Assembly (NCBI GenBank): GCA_026394375.1
Contig: JAPKYJ010000004.1
Coordinates: 1 to 64,000 of the forward strand
Length of the DNA stretch: 64,000 nucleotides
Reading direction: 5' to 3'
Source of the DNA: Methanomassiliicoccales archaeon
Lineage (GTDB): Archaea > Thermoplasmatota > Thermoplasmata > Methanomassiliicoccales > UBA472
The notes beneath the pieces were generated by a model. The model saw only the letters and a list, made by a program, of their open reading frames with translations, did no database searches and was not told the DNA's origin. The translations under genes and the position numbers were made by a program. The stretch's first letter is position 1; every line of letters starts with the position of its first letter. Positions 23,855-32,769 of this stretch are shown one piece after another.

Positions 23855-24700
23855 TTACGAGAAAGCTATGCCTCGCAGCATGTCTAGATCGAGATGTTCT
23901 TGACCGGCCACGAGGAGCGCATCGAGGTCCCGTTTCCACACTTCCCGCGCATCGCCATCGGCAGAAGCGATCCTGGACATATCGATGGTGAGCGCGTCCT
24001 CCGACGGCAGATGCAGGTCCACCATCGGCATCACTCCCAGACACGGGACGCCGGTCAGCTCGCTCAGTCTGGATATGCCCGGTCCAAGGATGCTCCCGTC
24101 CCCTCGGAATCGATTGATGATGTATCCTTTGATCCTCGCCCTCTCCTTCTCTGACAGAAGCTGATGAGTGCCATAGATGCCGGCGAAGACACCTCCCCGG
24201 TCGATGTCCCCGACAAGGACGACCGGCGAATCAAGCATCTCGGCCGTGCGCATGTTCGCTATGTCCCTTCCTCTCAGGTTAAGCTCGGCCGGCGATCCCG
24301 CGCCTTCGATCACGATGAGGTCGAAGTGGGTTGCCAGCACATCGAACGACCGGGACACGACCTCCAGCAGCATCTCCCGGTCCAGTTCCTCCCCCGACCT
24401 CAGGTTCGAGACCGGGCGCCCCTCGAGCACGACCTGGATGCCCTGTTCCCCGCCAGGCTTGAGAAGGATGGGGTTCATGGCGCCCTCCGGTTCGATGCCG
24501 GCGGCCCAGGCCTGGAATGCCTGGGAGATCCCTATCTCCTTGCCTTCCGAGGTCACGAAGCTGTTGAGCGACAGGTTCTGCGCTTTGAACGGGGCGACCT
24601 TGAGACCCAGCGATCGAAAATGACGACAGAGCAAAGCGACCAACGTGCTTTTGCCGCAGCCGGAGGAGGTCCCCTGCAACATGATGCGATTCGTCCTCAT
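23855..24700 (-). CDS. Cobyric acid synthase-like protein lacking the glutamine amidotransferase domain
   Basis: 281 residues covering only the ATP-binding (dethiobiotin-synthetase-like) half of CobQ/CbiP: GTSSGCGKSTLVALLCRHF, VAPFKAQNLSLNSFVTSEG, AMNPILLKPGGEQGIQVV, LIVIEGAGSPAELNLRGRDI, VLVGDIDRGGVFA. It ends after VAGQEHLDLDMLRG where the amidotransferase half of a normal CobQ (about 480-500 residues) would begin. Its ATG overlaps the stop of the full-length cobQ by 4 bp. It might borrow ammonia from that neighbour's glutaminase, or catalyse a different ligation. Confidence 0.82.
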   Translation of the reverse strand: MRTNRIMLQGTSSGCGKSTLVALLCRHFRSLGLKVAPFKAQNLSLNSFVTSEGKEIGISQAFQAWAAGIEPEGAMNPILLKPGGEQGIQVVLEGRPVSNLRSGEELDREMLLEVVSRSFDVLATHFDLIVIEGAGSPAELNLRGRDIANMRTAEMLDSPVVLVGDIDRGGVFAGIYGTHQLLSEKERARIKGYIINRFRGDGSILGPGISRLSELTGVPCLGVMPMVDLHLPSEDALTIDMSRIASADGDAREVWKRDLDALLVAGQEHLDLDMLRGIAFS

Positions 24701-26502
24701 ATTCCCCCCCTCCGTTCGCTGATGACAGAGCTGAGGTCGATCGCTTTCTCCACCGTCCGCGCCAGCTTCTGCAGGCTCTCCTCCACCTCATCCTGGTAGA
24801 CTAGCTCGGTATCCAGAGAGCGCGGCGATGCTCTGGCCTTCTCCACCAGCAGCCGTCGAAAAGGCGGCAGATCGAAAGCTCCGTGGAGGTAGGTGCCCAT
24901 GACCATGCCGTCGGCGGACTGAGCCCCCTCCTCATACTCATTCTTTCCATCGCTCACCCGCAGAAGTGGCTTCTCCGACGACTCGGTGCGGCCCATGTGG
25001 ATCTCGTATCCCCTTATCCTTTCCCCGGTGGCCAATAGCACGCCTTCCACCTGCACGGTGCGCTTGTCGTAGGCGTCGAAATATGTGACCGAGCTCAGCA
25101 GCCCCAGGCCTTCCACTTCCTGCGGGGTGCCCCCTTCCACGCCGGTCGCGTCGATGATCTTCGTCCCAAGCATCTGGAAGCCGCCGCATATGCCGATGAT
25201 GGGCGTCCTTCCGCCGCGCTGCTTGATGGCCTGGATCAGCCCTCTTTCACGGAGCCAGGCCAGGTCCTCGATGGTGTTCTTCGTCCCTGGCAAGATGATG
25301 GCCTCGACCAGCTCGAGCTGTCTCGGCTCCGTCACATATATGATGGAGACCCCTGGCTCGATCGCCAGAGCTTCGAAATCGGTGAAGTTGGAGATGCGCG
25401 GCAAACGGACGACGCCCACCCGTATCCGCTCCTCATCGCTGCATTGGGAGGCGATGGTCATCGAGTCCTCCATGGGTATGGTGAGGTCGATGTGCGGCAC
25501 CACGCCCAGAACGGGGATGCCCAGTCTACGCTCGAGCTCCTCTATGCCCGGTCGTAAGCACTGCGCATCGCCGTGCATGTTGTTGAGGATGATGCCTTTG
25601 AAGCGGCGCCTGCGCTCCTCCGGCAAGAGCTTGAGCGTGCCATAGGCGTAGGCGAAGGCCCCGCCCCATTCCATGTTGACGACCAGGATGCAGTCCGCGT
25701 TCGCGATCTCGGCCGTGCGCATGTTCGCTATGTCCCGCTCCCCGAGGTTGATCTCCGCTGGCGAACCAGCGCCTTCGATGACCACGAAATCGTTGGTCCT
25801 CGCCAGTTCCTCGTACGCGGCGCGAATGACCTCCAGCCCTTTTCCTAGGACGAATTCTCCGTAGTAGAGTTGCACGTCCATGTCCTGATAGGGCCGACCG
25901 TTCACTATGACCTGCGAGACGGCGTTGCCTTTCGGCTTGAGGAGGATGGGGTTCATGGCGGCGATGGGCTCAGCCCTTGCGGCCCTGGCTTGCAGCTCTT
26001 GGATGCGCGCTATCTCCTCGCCTCCCTTGGTCACGCAGGAATTGAGGGACATGTTCTGCGATTTGAACGGCGCCACTCGATATCCGCCGTCGGAGAGGAT
26101 GCGGCACAGAGCGGCGGCGATGAGCGATTTCCCCGCCCCGGAGGTTGCTCCGAGCACCATGATCGCCTGGGCGCGCTTGGCATGCGTGCTCTCCAGATCG
26201 GCCTTGAGCTTCCTGACCGTCGGATCGTCCGGAGGCACATTTCTTTCGAGAACGAGGGCTGCCATCAGGTCCTTGGCCACATCATTCCTGTGAACGTAGT
26301 AGCAGCCCTGGCAGCTCCAGACCTCCTTTCCCTTGCGACTGATAACCATCTTTCCCAGGTCCGGGTCGAGGCAAGGATAGAGCGGACAATAGCAGAAACT
26401 GCAGTCCTGGCCCTGGAAATGGCAAGGGTAGTGCTCGCATTTCTCGTCGGGGCCGATGACGCCCTTCTCCACCTCCTCTCTCACTTTGTTCGCATGATCC
26501 AT
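24697..26502 (-). CDS. cobQ: Cobyric acid synthase with N-terminal Cys-rich small domain
   Basis: 601 residues. The first 70 form a Cys-rich small domain (CEHYPCHFQGQDCSFCYCPLY, then VWSCQGCYYVH) known near corrinoid genes. Residues about 110-345 are the ATP-binding half (VLGATSGAGKSLIAAALCR, APFKSQNMSLNSCV, DFVVIEGAGSPAEINLGERD). Residues about 360-560 are the class I amidotransferase (IILPGTKNTIEDL, IIGICGGFQMLG with the catalytic Cys, TYLHGAF with the His). It amidates adenosylcobyrinic acid diamide to cobyric acid in cobamide synthesis. Last 30 residues are helical. Confidence 0.9.
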   Translation of the reverse strand: MDHANKVREEVEKGVIGPDEKCEHYPCHFQGQDCSFCYCPLYPCLDPDLGKMVISRKGKEVWSCQGCYYVHRNDVAKDLMAALVLERNVPPDDPTVRKLKADLESTHAKRAQAIMVLGATSGAGKSLIAAALCRILSDGGYRVAPFKSQNMSLNSCVTKGGEEIARIQELQARAARAEPIAAMNPILLKPKGNAVSQVIVNGRPYQDMDVQLYYGEFVLGKGLEVIRAAYEELARTNDFVVIEGAGSPAEINLGERDIANMRTAEIANADCILVVNMEWGGAFAYAYGTLKLLPEERRRRFKGIILNNMHGDAQCLRPGIEELERRLGIPVLGVVPHIDLTIPMEDSMTIASQCSDEERIRVGVVRLPRISNFTDFEALAIEPGVSIIYVTEPRQLELVEAIILPGTKNTIEDLAWLRERGLIQAIKQRGGRTPIIGICGGFQMLGTKIIDATGVEGGTPQEVEGLGLLSSVTYFDAYDKRTVQVEGVLLATGERIRGYEIHMGRTESSEKPLLRVSDGKNEYEEGAQSADGMVMGTYLHGAFDLPPFRRLLVEKARASPRSLDTELVYQDEVEESLQKLARTVEKAIDLSSVISERRGGI

Positions 26503-26610
26503 CGTCGGACACCGAGTTGGATGTTACCTCCAACCGTAAGGACCTTGGTGATTATCGTCTTATCGCTGCCGGTCGATGATCTCGTTCGAGCCGCGCCTTG
26601 GGAAGATTCA

Positions 26611-26628
26611 TTATCATGTAAATGATAA
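26611..26628. promoter_or_regulatory. Perfect palindrome TTATCATGTAAATGATAA, Fur-type operator candidate
   Basis: Two 7-bp arms (TTATCAT/ATGATAA) around GTAA, similar in arm sequence to classic Fur boxes. It overlaps ATG 26622 of the fur-like gene and lies 109 bp from the cobQ start on the other strand, so it could control both arms of the locus. Confidence 0.65.
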
Positions 26629-27026
26629 CCATTACTGATATGCCCGGCAACTCCTCAAGGTGGACGAGGCAGCTGAAGGTCATCATCGATATCGTGTATT
26701 CAAGCGATGAGCCAATCGCTGCGGACGAGGTGTACTTCCAGGCAAGGACGCGCCTTCCGAACATCTCCCTGGGGACGGTCTACAGGAACCTGAACAAGCT
26801 GGTCAAGGAAGGTCTGATCTCTGAGACGCAGCAAGGTTCGACGCAGGTCTTCATCAAGCACCCCTTCGCCAACGCCACCTTCGAATGCGAGGTTTGCAAG
26901 CGACTGTTCTGCGTGCCCTATGAGATCCGCCACTCGGAGCTGCAGAAGCAGACCGGTCTGCAGGTGAAGCGGTGGTCGCTCCGTCTGTCCGGGGTGTGCA
27001 AGGAGTGTGAGGGCAAGTGCACATAA
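26622..27026 (+). CDS. Fur-family metalloregulator
   Basis: 134 residues. A winged helix ([35 protein letters not shown]) is followed by a metal-binding dimerisation half ([26 protein letters not shown]), with two CxxC pairs for structural zinc. ATG 26622 lies in the palindrome, ATG 26640 (MPGNSSRW) is an alternative and would suit a leaderless message. Position between cobQ and the cbiMN importer suggests it senses Co, Ni or Fe and regulates corrinoid metal supply and itself. Confidence 0.85.
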   Translation: MITITDMPGNSSRWTRQLKVIIDIVYSSDEPIAADEVYFQARTRLPNISLGTVYRNLNKLVKEGLISETQQGSTQVFIKHPFANATFECEVCKRLFCVPYEIRHSELQKQTGLQVKRWSLRLSGVCKECEGKCT

Positions 27027-27964
27027 TGGAGGGCTTCCTGCCTCCGCTCTGGGCGCTGTTCTGGCTCCTAATCTCAATCCCCTTCGTGGTCTACGGCGCG
27101 CTCAAGATCAAGCGGATCTTCGAAGAGCGGCCGGAGCAGAAGCTGACGGTGGCGGTCTCGGGGGCGTTCGTGTTCGTGCTCTCCGCCCTCAAGCTGCCCT
27201 CCGTGGCCGGCTCCTCCTCCCACCCCACCGGCACCGGGCTTTCCACGGTGCTCTACGGACCAGGGGTGACGTCGCTCCTTTGCACCATCGTCCTGATATT
27301 CCAGGCGTTGCTGCTGGCACACGGCGGCATCACCACCCTGGGCGCGAACATCTTCTCCATGGGCATCGCCGGGCCGGCGCTCGCGTTCCTTGTGTATCGC
27401 ACCCTACAGAAAGCGCGCGCATCCATGTCGGTCTCGGTCTTCGCCGCGGCCTTTACGGCCGATCTGATGACCTATGTCGTCACGTCGTTCCAGCTTGCCC
27501 TGGCCTACCCGACCAACGGCAACTTCCTGCCCTCCTTCCAGACGTTCTTCCTGGTCTTTGCCATCACGCAGATACCTTTGGCCATCCTCGAGGGCGTGTT
27601 GCTGGTCCTCTTCTTCAACTTCCTGGCGGAGAGCAAGCCGGAGGTGATCGAAGGTGTGGTCAGGGAGAAGAGGCCAAGCCTGGATCGGAGCAAGAACCGA
27701 CTGATCGCCGCCATACTGGTAGCGATATTGGGGGTGGCATTGGTGGCCAATGCCGCCGTCGGCCTATTGGGAACGGACAATCAGGGCGTCGAGATCATCC
27801 AGCAGATCGACCCTGGCTATATGCCCTGGTTCGAGAACTTCTTCGTTCCCGATAAGAGCGTGGAGATGCTGCTTTTCGCCCTCCAGGCCATCATAGGCAT
27901 CGTCGTCATCCTCTATTTCTTCCGCTACCTGAGGAAAACGAAGCTGGCGGCACGGGAGGCATGA
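27017..27964 (+). CDS. cbiMN: CbiM-CbiN fusion, ECF cobalt importer 2 substrate component
   Basis: 315 residues from GTG 27017, overlapping the fur stop. Residues 1-205 are CbiM ([16 protein letters not shown] with His2, [36 protein letters not shown]). Residues about 225-315 are CbiN-like: two helices flanking [20 protein letters not shown]. In most genomes cbiN is separate. CbiN activates metal uptake by CbiM, so the fusion is a complete substrate unit. Followed by cbiQ and cbiO in the same direction. Confidence 0.9.
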   Translation: MHIMEGFLPPLWALFWLLISIPFVVYGALKIKRIFEERPEQKLTVAVSGAFVFVLSALKLPSVAGSSSHPTGTGLSTVLYGPGVTSLLCTIVLIFQALLLAHGGITTLGANIFSMGIAGPALAFLVYRTLQKARASMSVSVFAAAFTADLMTYVVTSFQLALAYPTNGNFLPSFQTFFLVFAITQIPLAILEGVLLVLFFNFLAESKPEVIEGVVREKRPSLDRSKNRLIAAILVAILGVALVANAAVGLLGTDNQGVEIIQQIDPGYMPWFENFFVPDKSVEMLLFALQAIIGIVVILYFFRYLRKTKLAAREA

Positions 27965-28003
27965 GGTCTGTTCGCCATCGATGAGCTGGCATATTCATCC
28001 CCC

Positions 28004-28759
28004 ATGCGCTTCTGGCCGCCGCTGGGCAAGTTCCTTCTAGCGGTGGCGTTGCTCATCGTCTCGCTGGTCGCCACCTCGCCCATCGTACCGCTAGCCGTTT
28101 TCGTCGTCGGCATGGCGCTGCTCTTCCGCTCCACCCGCTTCCGCTTCCCCAAGGTCATCAGGATGGCCTTGTTGGATGCCCTGATCATCTTCCTCTTCGG
28201 GACGCTGATCATCGCCTTGGTCACCGCCGAGGGCTCCACGATCTGGAGCGCGACCTTCGCAGGGATATCCCTTAGGATCACTGACGCAGGCTTGAACCTG
28301 GCCATGATGGTTTTCCTGCGCGCCCTGGCCGGCGTGAGCGTCATGCTCTTCTTCGCCACCTCCACCCCCATACCTCATTTCGCTTGCGCCCTGAGGCAGA
28401 TGCGCATCCCCCGCTACATCATCGAGCTCGTGATCCTCGTCTACCGCTACTCCTTCCTCCTCTTCGAGCAGCTGGAGGTGATGTACGTCGCGGCCAATTG
28501 CCGTCTCGGGTTCAGGGGGACCAGGAACAAGCTCCGTACCACCGGAAAGCTGGCCGTGGGGCTTTTCATCCGTTCTCTGGAGGTGGCGGACCGGTCCCAG
28601 ATAGCGCTCTATTGCCGCAACTTCAAGGGCGATTTCCCCTCCTTCCGCCCCCCCGCCAGGATGACCGCCTTCTGGACGCTCTTGCCTTTGGTCGCTTTCC
28701 TCTCGCTCTATCTTCTGAACCATGTCGTGGTCAACTGGCCTTTGAACGGATGGTGGTGA
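28004..28759 (+). CDS. cbiQ: ECF cobalt transporter CbiQ (importer 2)
   Basis: 251 residues counted from ATG 28004, five or so helices, coupling signatures AANCRLGFRGTRNKLRTTG and ALYCRNFKGDFPSF, the latter degenerate (the usual Ala-Arg-Gly is changed). The frame is open and CbiQ-like upstream of ATG: FAIDELAYSSP resembles the normal DIDQYANRS start of importer 1. The real start is therefore probably CTG 27968, four bases after the cbiMN stop; no ATG, GTG or TTG exists in between. Confidence 0.87.
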   Translation: MRFWPPLGKFLLAVALLIVSLVATSPIVPLAVFVVGMALLFRSTRFRFPKVIRMALLDALIIFLFGTLIIALVTAEGSTIWSATFAGISLRITDAGLNLAMMVFLRALAGVSVMLFFATSTPIPHFACALRQMRIPRYIIELVILVYRYSFLLFEQLEVMYVAANCRLGFRGTRNKLRTTGKLAVGLFIRSLEVADRSQIALYCRNFKGDFPSFRPPARMTAFWTLLPLVAFLSLYLLNHVVVNWPLNGWW

Positions 28760-28775
28760 GCTGGTCGAGCCGATC

Positions 28776-29906
28776 CTGGAAACGAGGGGCCTGACATACG
28801 CCTATCCGAACGGGACGGTGGCACTGCGAGAGATCAGCTTGAGCATCCCCGCCGGCAAGAAGACCGTCGTCCTGGGTTCGAACGGTTCAGGGAAATCGAC
28901 CCTCTTCCTTCATTTCAACGGCGTCCTGAAGCCGAAGCAGGGCGAGGTGTACTACTCGGGCAGTAAGGTCGACTACGGCAAGCGCTCCCTGGTCGAGCTC
29001 CGAGAGCAGGTGGCGGTGGTGCTGCAGAACCCCGACGACCAGATATTCTCCACCACGGTGGAGGAGGACGTGGCCTTCGGCCCTCTGAATCTGAACCTCT
29101 CCAAAGAGGAAGTGGAGCGCAGAGTGGATGAAGCTCTCTTCCTGGTCGACCTGGAGGATGTGCGGGGGAGACCTACGCAGCAACTGTCCTTCGGACAAAG
29201 GAAGCGCATCGCCCTCGCCGGCGCCTTGGCCATGAAGCCCAAGGTGCTGATGATGGACGAGCCGACGGCCGGCCTCGATTCGCGCATGGTGCACGAACTG
29301 CTGGAATTGGCGGACGAGCTGAACCAGAAAGGGCTAACCGTGATCATGTCCACGCACGACGTCGAAACCGCTTACGAATGGGCGGACGAGGTCCAGATCC
29401 TGCACCAGGGTCGGCTGGAGTTCTCCGGTCTGCCAGAGGATTTCTTTCTGGACGAGAGGAAGGTGCACTCCCTCGGATTGGTCCGACCGACGCTCTACGA
29501 CATGAACCTCCGGCTGAAAGGCAGGATCCCGGTTGCGGGAGGGGCAACGCCGCGCGACCTGGAGGAGGTGCTTCAGAAGCTCGCACCCTCTAAAGTGGTC
29601 GTCGGAGGGATCACCTTGGTGGAGGTGGACGGCAGCGAGCCGAAGGCGAGGGCGGCGGCAGAGGCGCTGCGCAACTGGCGCTCCGGCCGTTCGGGAGTGT
29701 ATGGGACTAGAGCTCGAAGGTTGGCGCACGATTCCTCGCTGCCCGTCGACTACCACTTCAACGCCTTGGAGAACTGCGTGCGCGCGGCGAGCGAGGGCGT
29801 GGACTCCCTTCTGCTGGTGGACGTGGATCTGAAGCAGCTGGTGAGAAGAAGGCTCCAGCACTTGGATGAGGGCTTCGGGCTGCGCATACCTTTGCACAAG
29901 ACATGA
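28776..29906 (+). CDS. cbiO: ECF cobalt transporter ATPase CbiO with C-terminal extension (importer 2)
   Basis: About 376 residues. Walker A LGSNGSGKSTLFLHFNG, Q-helix VVLQNPDDQIFSTTVEEDVAFG, signature LSFGQRKRIALAG, Walker B VLMMDEPTAGLDS, switch STHDVE. Residues past about 245 form a 130-residue extension (VYGTRARRLAHDSSL, CVRAASEGVDSLLLVDVDL) seen in some CbiO proteins. The first ATG/GTG/TTG is GTG 28818, but that would remove the A-loop (GLTYAYPNG) needed for adenine stacking, so I place the start at CTG 28776. Confidence 0.86.
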   Translation: METRGLTYAYPNGTVALREISLSIPAGKKTVVLGSNGSGKSTLFLHFNGVLKPKQGEVYYSGSKVDYGKRSLVELREQVAVVLQNPDDQIFSTTVEEDVAFGPLNLNLSKEEVERRVDEALFLVDLEDVRGRPTQQLSFGQRKRIALAGALAMKPKVLMMDEPTAGLDSRMVHELLELADELNQKGLTVIMSTHDVETAYEWADEVQILHQGRLEFSGLPEDFFLDERKVHSLGLVRPTLYDMNLRLKGRIPVAGGATPRDLEEVLQKLAPSKVVVGGITLVEVDGSEPKARAAAEALRNWRSGRSGVYGTRARRLAHDSSLPVDYHFNALENCVRAASEGVDSLLLVDVDLKQLVRRRLQHLDEGFGLRIPLHKT

Positions 29907-29979
29907 AGCTTTGACTCAAGGACGGAACCAAGGGCGCTCTGCCCCTAAGAGCCATGAGGTCGTTGATCTGCAAGGCGGA

Positions 29980-30117
29980 CATCAGGTCCTCGGCGCAGTT
30001 GGGGATGAGGTCGCGGGGGGAGCGGGACTCGACGATGAAGCCGCAGCAGTCGGCGAGCCTCACCGCCTCCACGTCCCAATGGCTCGTCAAGCCGCAGATC
30101 TTGACCTTGACCGCCAC
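29980..30117 (-). pseudogene. 5' fragment of a second trpF
   Basis: GTG 30117 with GGGAGGGG upstream opens a frame whose first 46 codons match the start of phosphoribosylanthranilate isomerase (VKVKICGLTSHWDVEAVRLA, then CGFIVESRSPRDL). The match stops near 29980. The frame then runs on as unrelated sequence antisense to the cbiO end. An intact trpF lies at 32143. It looks like a truncated duplicate left beside the operon's 3' end; it could still make a short peptide. Confidence 0.6.
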
Positions 30118-30182
30118 GGAGCTACCCCTCCCACCTTACCGACACTGGAGACTGCAGACTGCTATTAGAGGCGTTCGCATCG

Positions 30183-30959
30183 TCAACGAGTCCCGCTCTT
30201 CAACTCCCTTACGAATGTCCTCGTCTCATCCGGTGTCGCTCCCTCGAGCAGCTTCGCCAGGAGGGCGCTGCCCACGATCGCTCCGTCCGCTCCGCATTCG
30301 ATGACCTGATGTACCTGCTCCGGGCGGGAAATGCCGAAGCCCACAGCGACGGGGAGGCGGTCCGCCGCCCGCTTGGCCGTCCTCACCAGGTCGTGCAGGC
30401 CGATCGGCAGGGAGTCCCTCGCGCCGGTGGTGCCCAGCGAGCTGACCAAGTAGAGGAAGCCGGACGATCGGTCGGCGATGGAGCGCATCCTCACCTCGCT
30501 GGTGGTCGGCCCGGCGATCTGCACCAGGTCCAATCCCTCTTCCCGACAGGCATGGCCCAAGCTCTCGCTCTCCTGCATCGGCAGGTCGGCCACTATCAGG
30601 CCGTCCGCCTTCGCGCTCTTCGCCTGGGAAACGAAGTCCTTCTCGCCCATGACAAAGATGGGATTGTAGTATCCCATGAGCACGATCGGGACATCCAGAT
30701 CTCCCATCTGGCGCACGAGCTCGAAGACCTTGGCCGGCCGGACGCCGGAGGCAAGAGCTCGAGCCGACGCCATCTGGATGACCGCCCCGTCGGCCACCGG
30801 GTCGGAGAAGGGAACGCCCACCTCGAGCACATCCGCGCCCCCCTCCACCGCGGACCGGCAGTGCGCCAGGAACCCCTCCTCGTCCGGGAGACCGGCGGTG
30901 AGGTAGCAGATCAAAGCGCCTTCCCCCCTCGCCTTCGTTCGGTCGAAGGACGCCTTCAA
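30183..30959 (-). CDS. trpA: Tryptophan synthase alpha chain
   Basis: 258 residues, TIM barrel. Catalytic Glu in VLEVGVPFSDPVADG, catalytic Asp in LIVADLPMQESE, FLYLVSSLGTTGARDS for the phosphate loop, and VAVGFGISRPEQV/GADGAIVGSAL. Cleaves indole-3-glycerol phosphate to indole, which is channelled to TrpB. Last gene of the trpEGDCFBA operon, 5 bp after trpB. Confidence 0.94.
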   Translation of the reverse strand: MKASFDRTKARGEGALICYLTAGLPDEEGFLAHCRSAVEGGADVLEVGVPFSDPVADGAVIQMASARALASGVRPAKVFELVRQMGDLDVPIVLMGYYNPIFVMGEKDFVSQAKSAKADGLIVADLPMQESESLGHACREEGLDLVQIAGPTTSEVRMRSIADRSSGFLYLVSSLGTTGARDSLPIGLHDLVRTAKRAADRLPVAVGFGISRPEQVHQVIECGADGAIVGSALLAKLLEGATPDETRTFVRELKSGTR

Positions 30960-30964
30960 CCGGC

Positions 30965-32146
30965 TCAGGAGGATCCCCCCTCGCCGAGCAGGACCGTTCC
31001 CAGGTCCTTGTCGCCCCTGCCGGAGACCGTGATCACGACCATCTCGTCCTCGCCCATCGAGGCGGCCCTTCGCGCGCCTGCATGGATGGCGTGCGCGCTC
31101 TCCAGCGCCGGGATGATGCCTTCGGTGCGGGAAAGCATGCGGAAGGCGTCAAGGGCCTCCTCATCCGTCACGCCCACGTACTCCGCCCGACCCGTGTCCT
31201 TCAGCCAGGAATGTTCCGGTCCGACGCCGGGGTAGTCGAGCCCGGCGGCGATGCTGTGCGTCTCGTTGATCATGCCGTCCCGGTCCTGCAGCAGATAGGT
31301 CTTGGCCCCATGGAGCACGCCCACCTTCCCTGCGCTCAAGCTGGCCGAATGCCTGCCGCTGCTCAGGCCGCAGCCCGCCGCCTCCGCACCGAGGAAGCGC
31401 ACGCCCTGGTCCGAGATGAAGGGATAGAAGGTGCCGATGGCGTTGCTGCCTCCACCCACGCAAGCGACCAGCAGGTCCGGGAGCTTGCCCTCTTGTTCCA
31501 GAGCCTGCGTCCTCACCTCTGCCCCGATCACGCTCTGGAAATCGCGCACCATGGTCGGATAGGGATGCGGTCCGGCGGCCGTCCCGAACAGGTAGTAGGT
31601 GTCGACGACCGACGCCGCCCAGTCCCTCATCGCCTCGTTGATGGCGTCCTTCAGGGTCCTGGAGCCGCTCCTCACCGGCTTCACCTCCGCCCCCAGGAGC
31701 TTCATCCGCTCCACGTTCATCCTCTGCCGCCTGGTGTCCTCCTCGCCCATGTAGATCACCGCCTCCAGTCCGAGCACGGCGGCGATCATGGCGGTCGCTA
31801 CCCCGTGCTGCCCCGCCCCCGTCTCGGCGATCACCCGCTTCTTGCCCATGCGCTTGCACAGCAGCCCCTGGCCGATGACGTTGTTGAACTTGTGGGCGCC
31901 ACCATGGCATAGGTCCTCCCGCTTCAGGTACACCCTCGCCCCTCCCAGCTTCCTGGTCAGGTTGTGGGCGAAGTAGAGGGGCGTCGGTCGCCCGCCGTAG
32001 TGGCGGTTGTACCAGGCAAGCTCGCTCGCGAACCCGGGATCGCTCCGGCATTCACGGTAGCTCCGCTCCAGCTCCTCCAGAGCGGTCATGAGCACCTCCG
32101 GAACGTATTGGCCGCCGAACTCGCCGAACCGGGCATTCTGGCTCAT
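30965..32146 (-). CDS. trpB: Tryptophan synthase beta chain
   Basis: 393 residues, PLP enzyme of the TrpB1 class. PLP Lys in [15 protein letters not shown], catalytic Glu in AETGAGQHG, glycine loop VGGGSNAIG and [13 protein letters not shown]-like [28 protein letters not shown] at the start is characteristic. Converts indole plus serine to tryptophan as partner of TrpA. ATG overlaps the trpF stop by 4 bp. Confidence 0.95.
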   Translation of the reverse strand: MSQNARFGEFGGQYVPEVLMTALEELERSYRECRSDPGFASELAWYNRHYGGRPTPLYFAHNLTRKLGGARVYLKREDLCHGGAHKFNNVIGQGLLCKRMGKKRVIAETGAGQHGVATAMIAAVLGLEAVIYMGEEDTRRQRMNVERMKLLGAEVKPVRSGSRTLKDAINEAMRDWAASVVDTYYLFGTAAGPHPYPTMVRDFQSVIGAEVRTQALEQEGKLPDLLVACVGGGSNAIGTFYPFISDQGVRFLGAEAAGCGLSSGRHSASLSAGKVGVLHGAKTYLLQDRDGMINETHSIAAGLDYPGVGPEHSWLKDTGRAEYVGVTDEEALDAFRMLSRTEGIIPALESAHAIHAGARRAASMGEDEMVVITVSGRGDKDLGTVLLGEGGSS

Positions 32147-32769
32147 GGCACCGCCCCCTGCGCCTTGGAGATGAAATCACGGATGCGCTCGGGGTCCTTC
32201 CTGCCTCCGCTCTCGACCCCGCTGGACACGTCCACGACGTACGGCCGCACCCTTGAGATGCCCTCCTCCACGTTAGAGGGCGAAAGACCGCCGGCCAGCA
32301 CCACGGGACAGGGGTGGCAGGCGTCCCTCACCGTACGGCTGAGGCTCCAATCGTGAGGCACCCCGTTCCCGCCCGGCGATCCCGCAGCGGTGTCCAGGAC
32401 CAGGGCGGAAGCGGCGGGGAGCAGGGAGCGCGCCCGGGCCATCTCCGATCCTGTGCCCATGGGCACGAGGGCCCACACGGCCACCGGCACGGCCTCGGCC
32501 AGAGCGCTCAGTTCCTTGGGCGAGAAGGGATAGTGCGCCTGGACCACGTCCGGCCTCAGATACAAGGCGAGTCTGGCCAGAAGGGCGAGGTCGCTGGTCG
32601 ATGAGACGAGCACCGTCCTACCGCGGGCGGACGCCATCAGCTCCCTCGCCCTCTCCGCCATGAGGCTCCTGCGCGAGCCGGAGGCGACCACGAGGCCCTG
32701 GAAGTCCGCCCCCTGGCTCGCGTCAACGTCCTCCTCGCGCATCAAACCGCATATCTTGACCAGGGTCAT
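32143..32769 (-). CDS. trpF: Phosphoribosylanthranilate isomerase
   Basis: 208 residues. N-terminal [13 protein letters not shown] with the catalytic Cys, [12 protein letters not shown], and a C-terminal phosphate site [17 protein letters not shown] and [10 protein letters not shown] with the catalytic Asp. The usual GADxxGFVF stretch is altered to [17 protein letters not shown], typical of divergent archaeal forms. Isomerises PRA to CdRP. Coupled to trpC and trpB by overlapping stops and starts. Confidence 0.92.
   Translation of the reverse strand: MTLVKICGLMREEDVDASQGADFQGLVVASGSRRSLMAERARELMASARGRTVLVSSTSDLALLARLALYLRPDVVQAHYPFSPKELSALAEAVPVAVWALVPMGTGSEMARARSLLPAASALVLDTAAGSPGGNGVPHDWSLSRTVRDACHPCPVVLAGGLSPSNVEEGISRVRPYVVDVSSGVESGGRKDPERIRDFISKAQGAVP

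Noticed and set aside
31161-32051. 296-codon minus-strand frame within trpB in another phase
   Set aside because: Arg/Gly-rich shadow of trpB.
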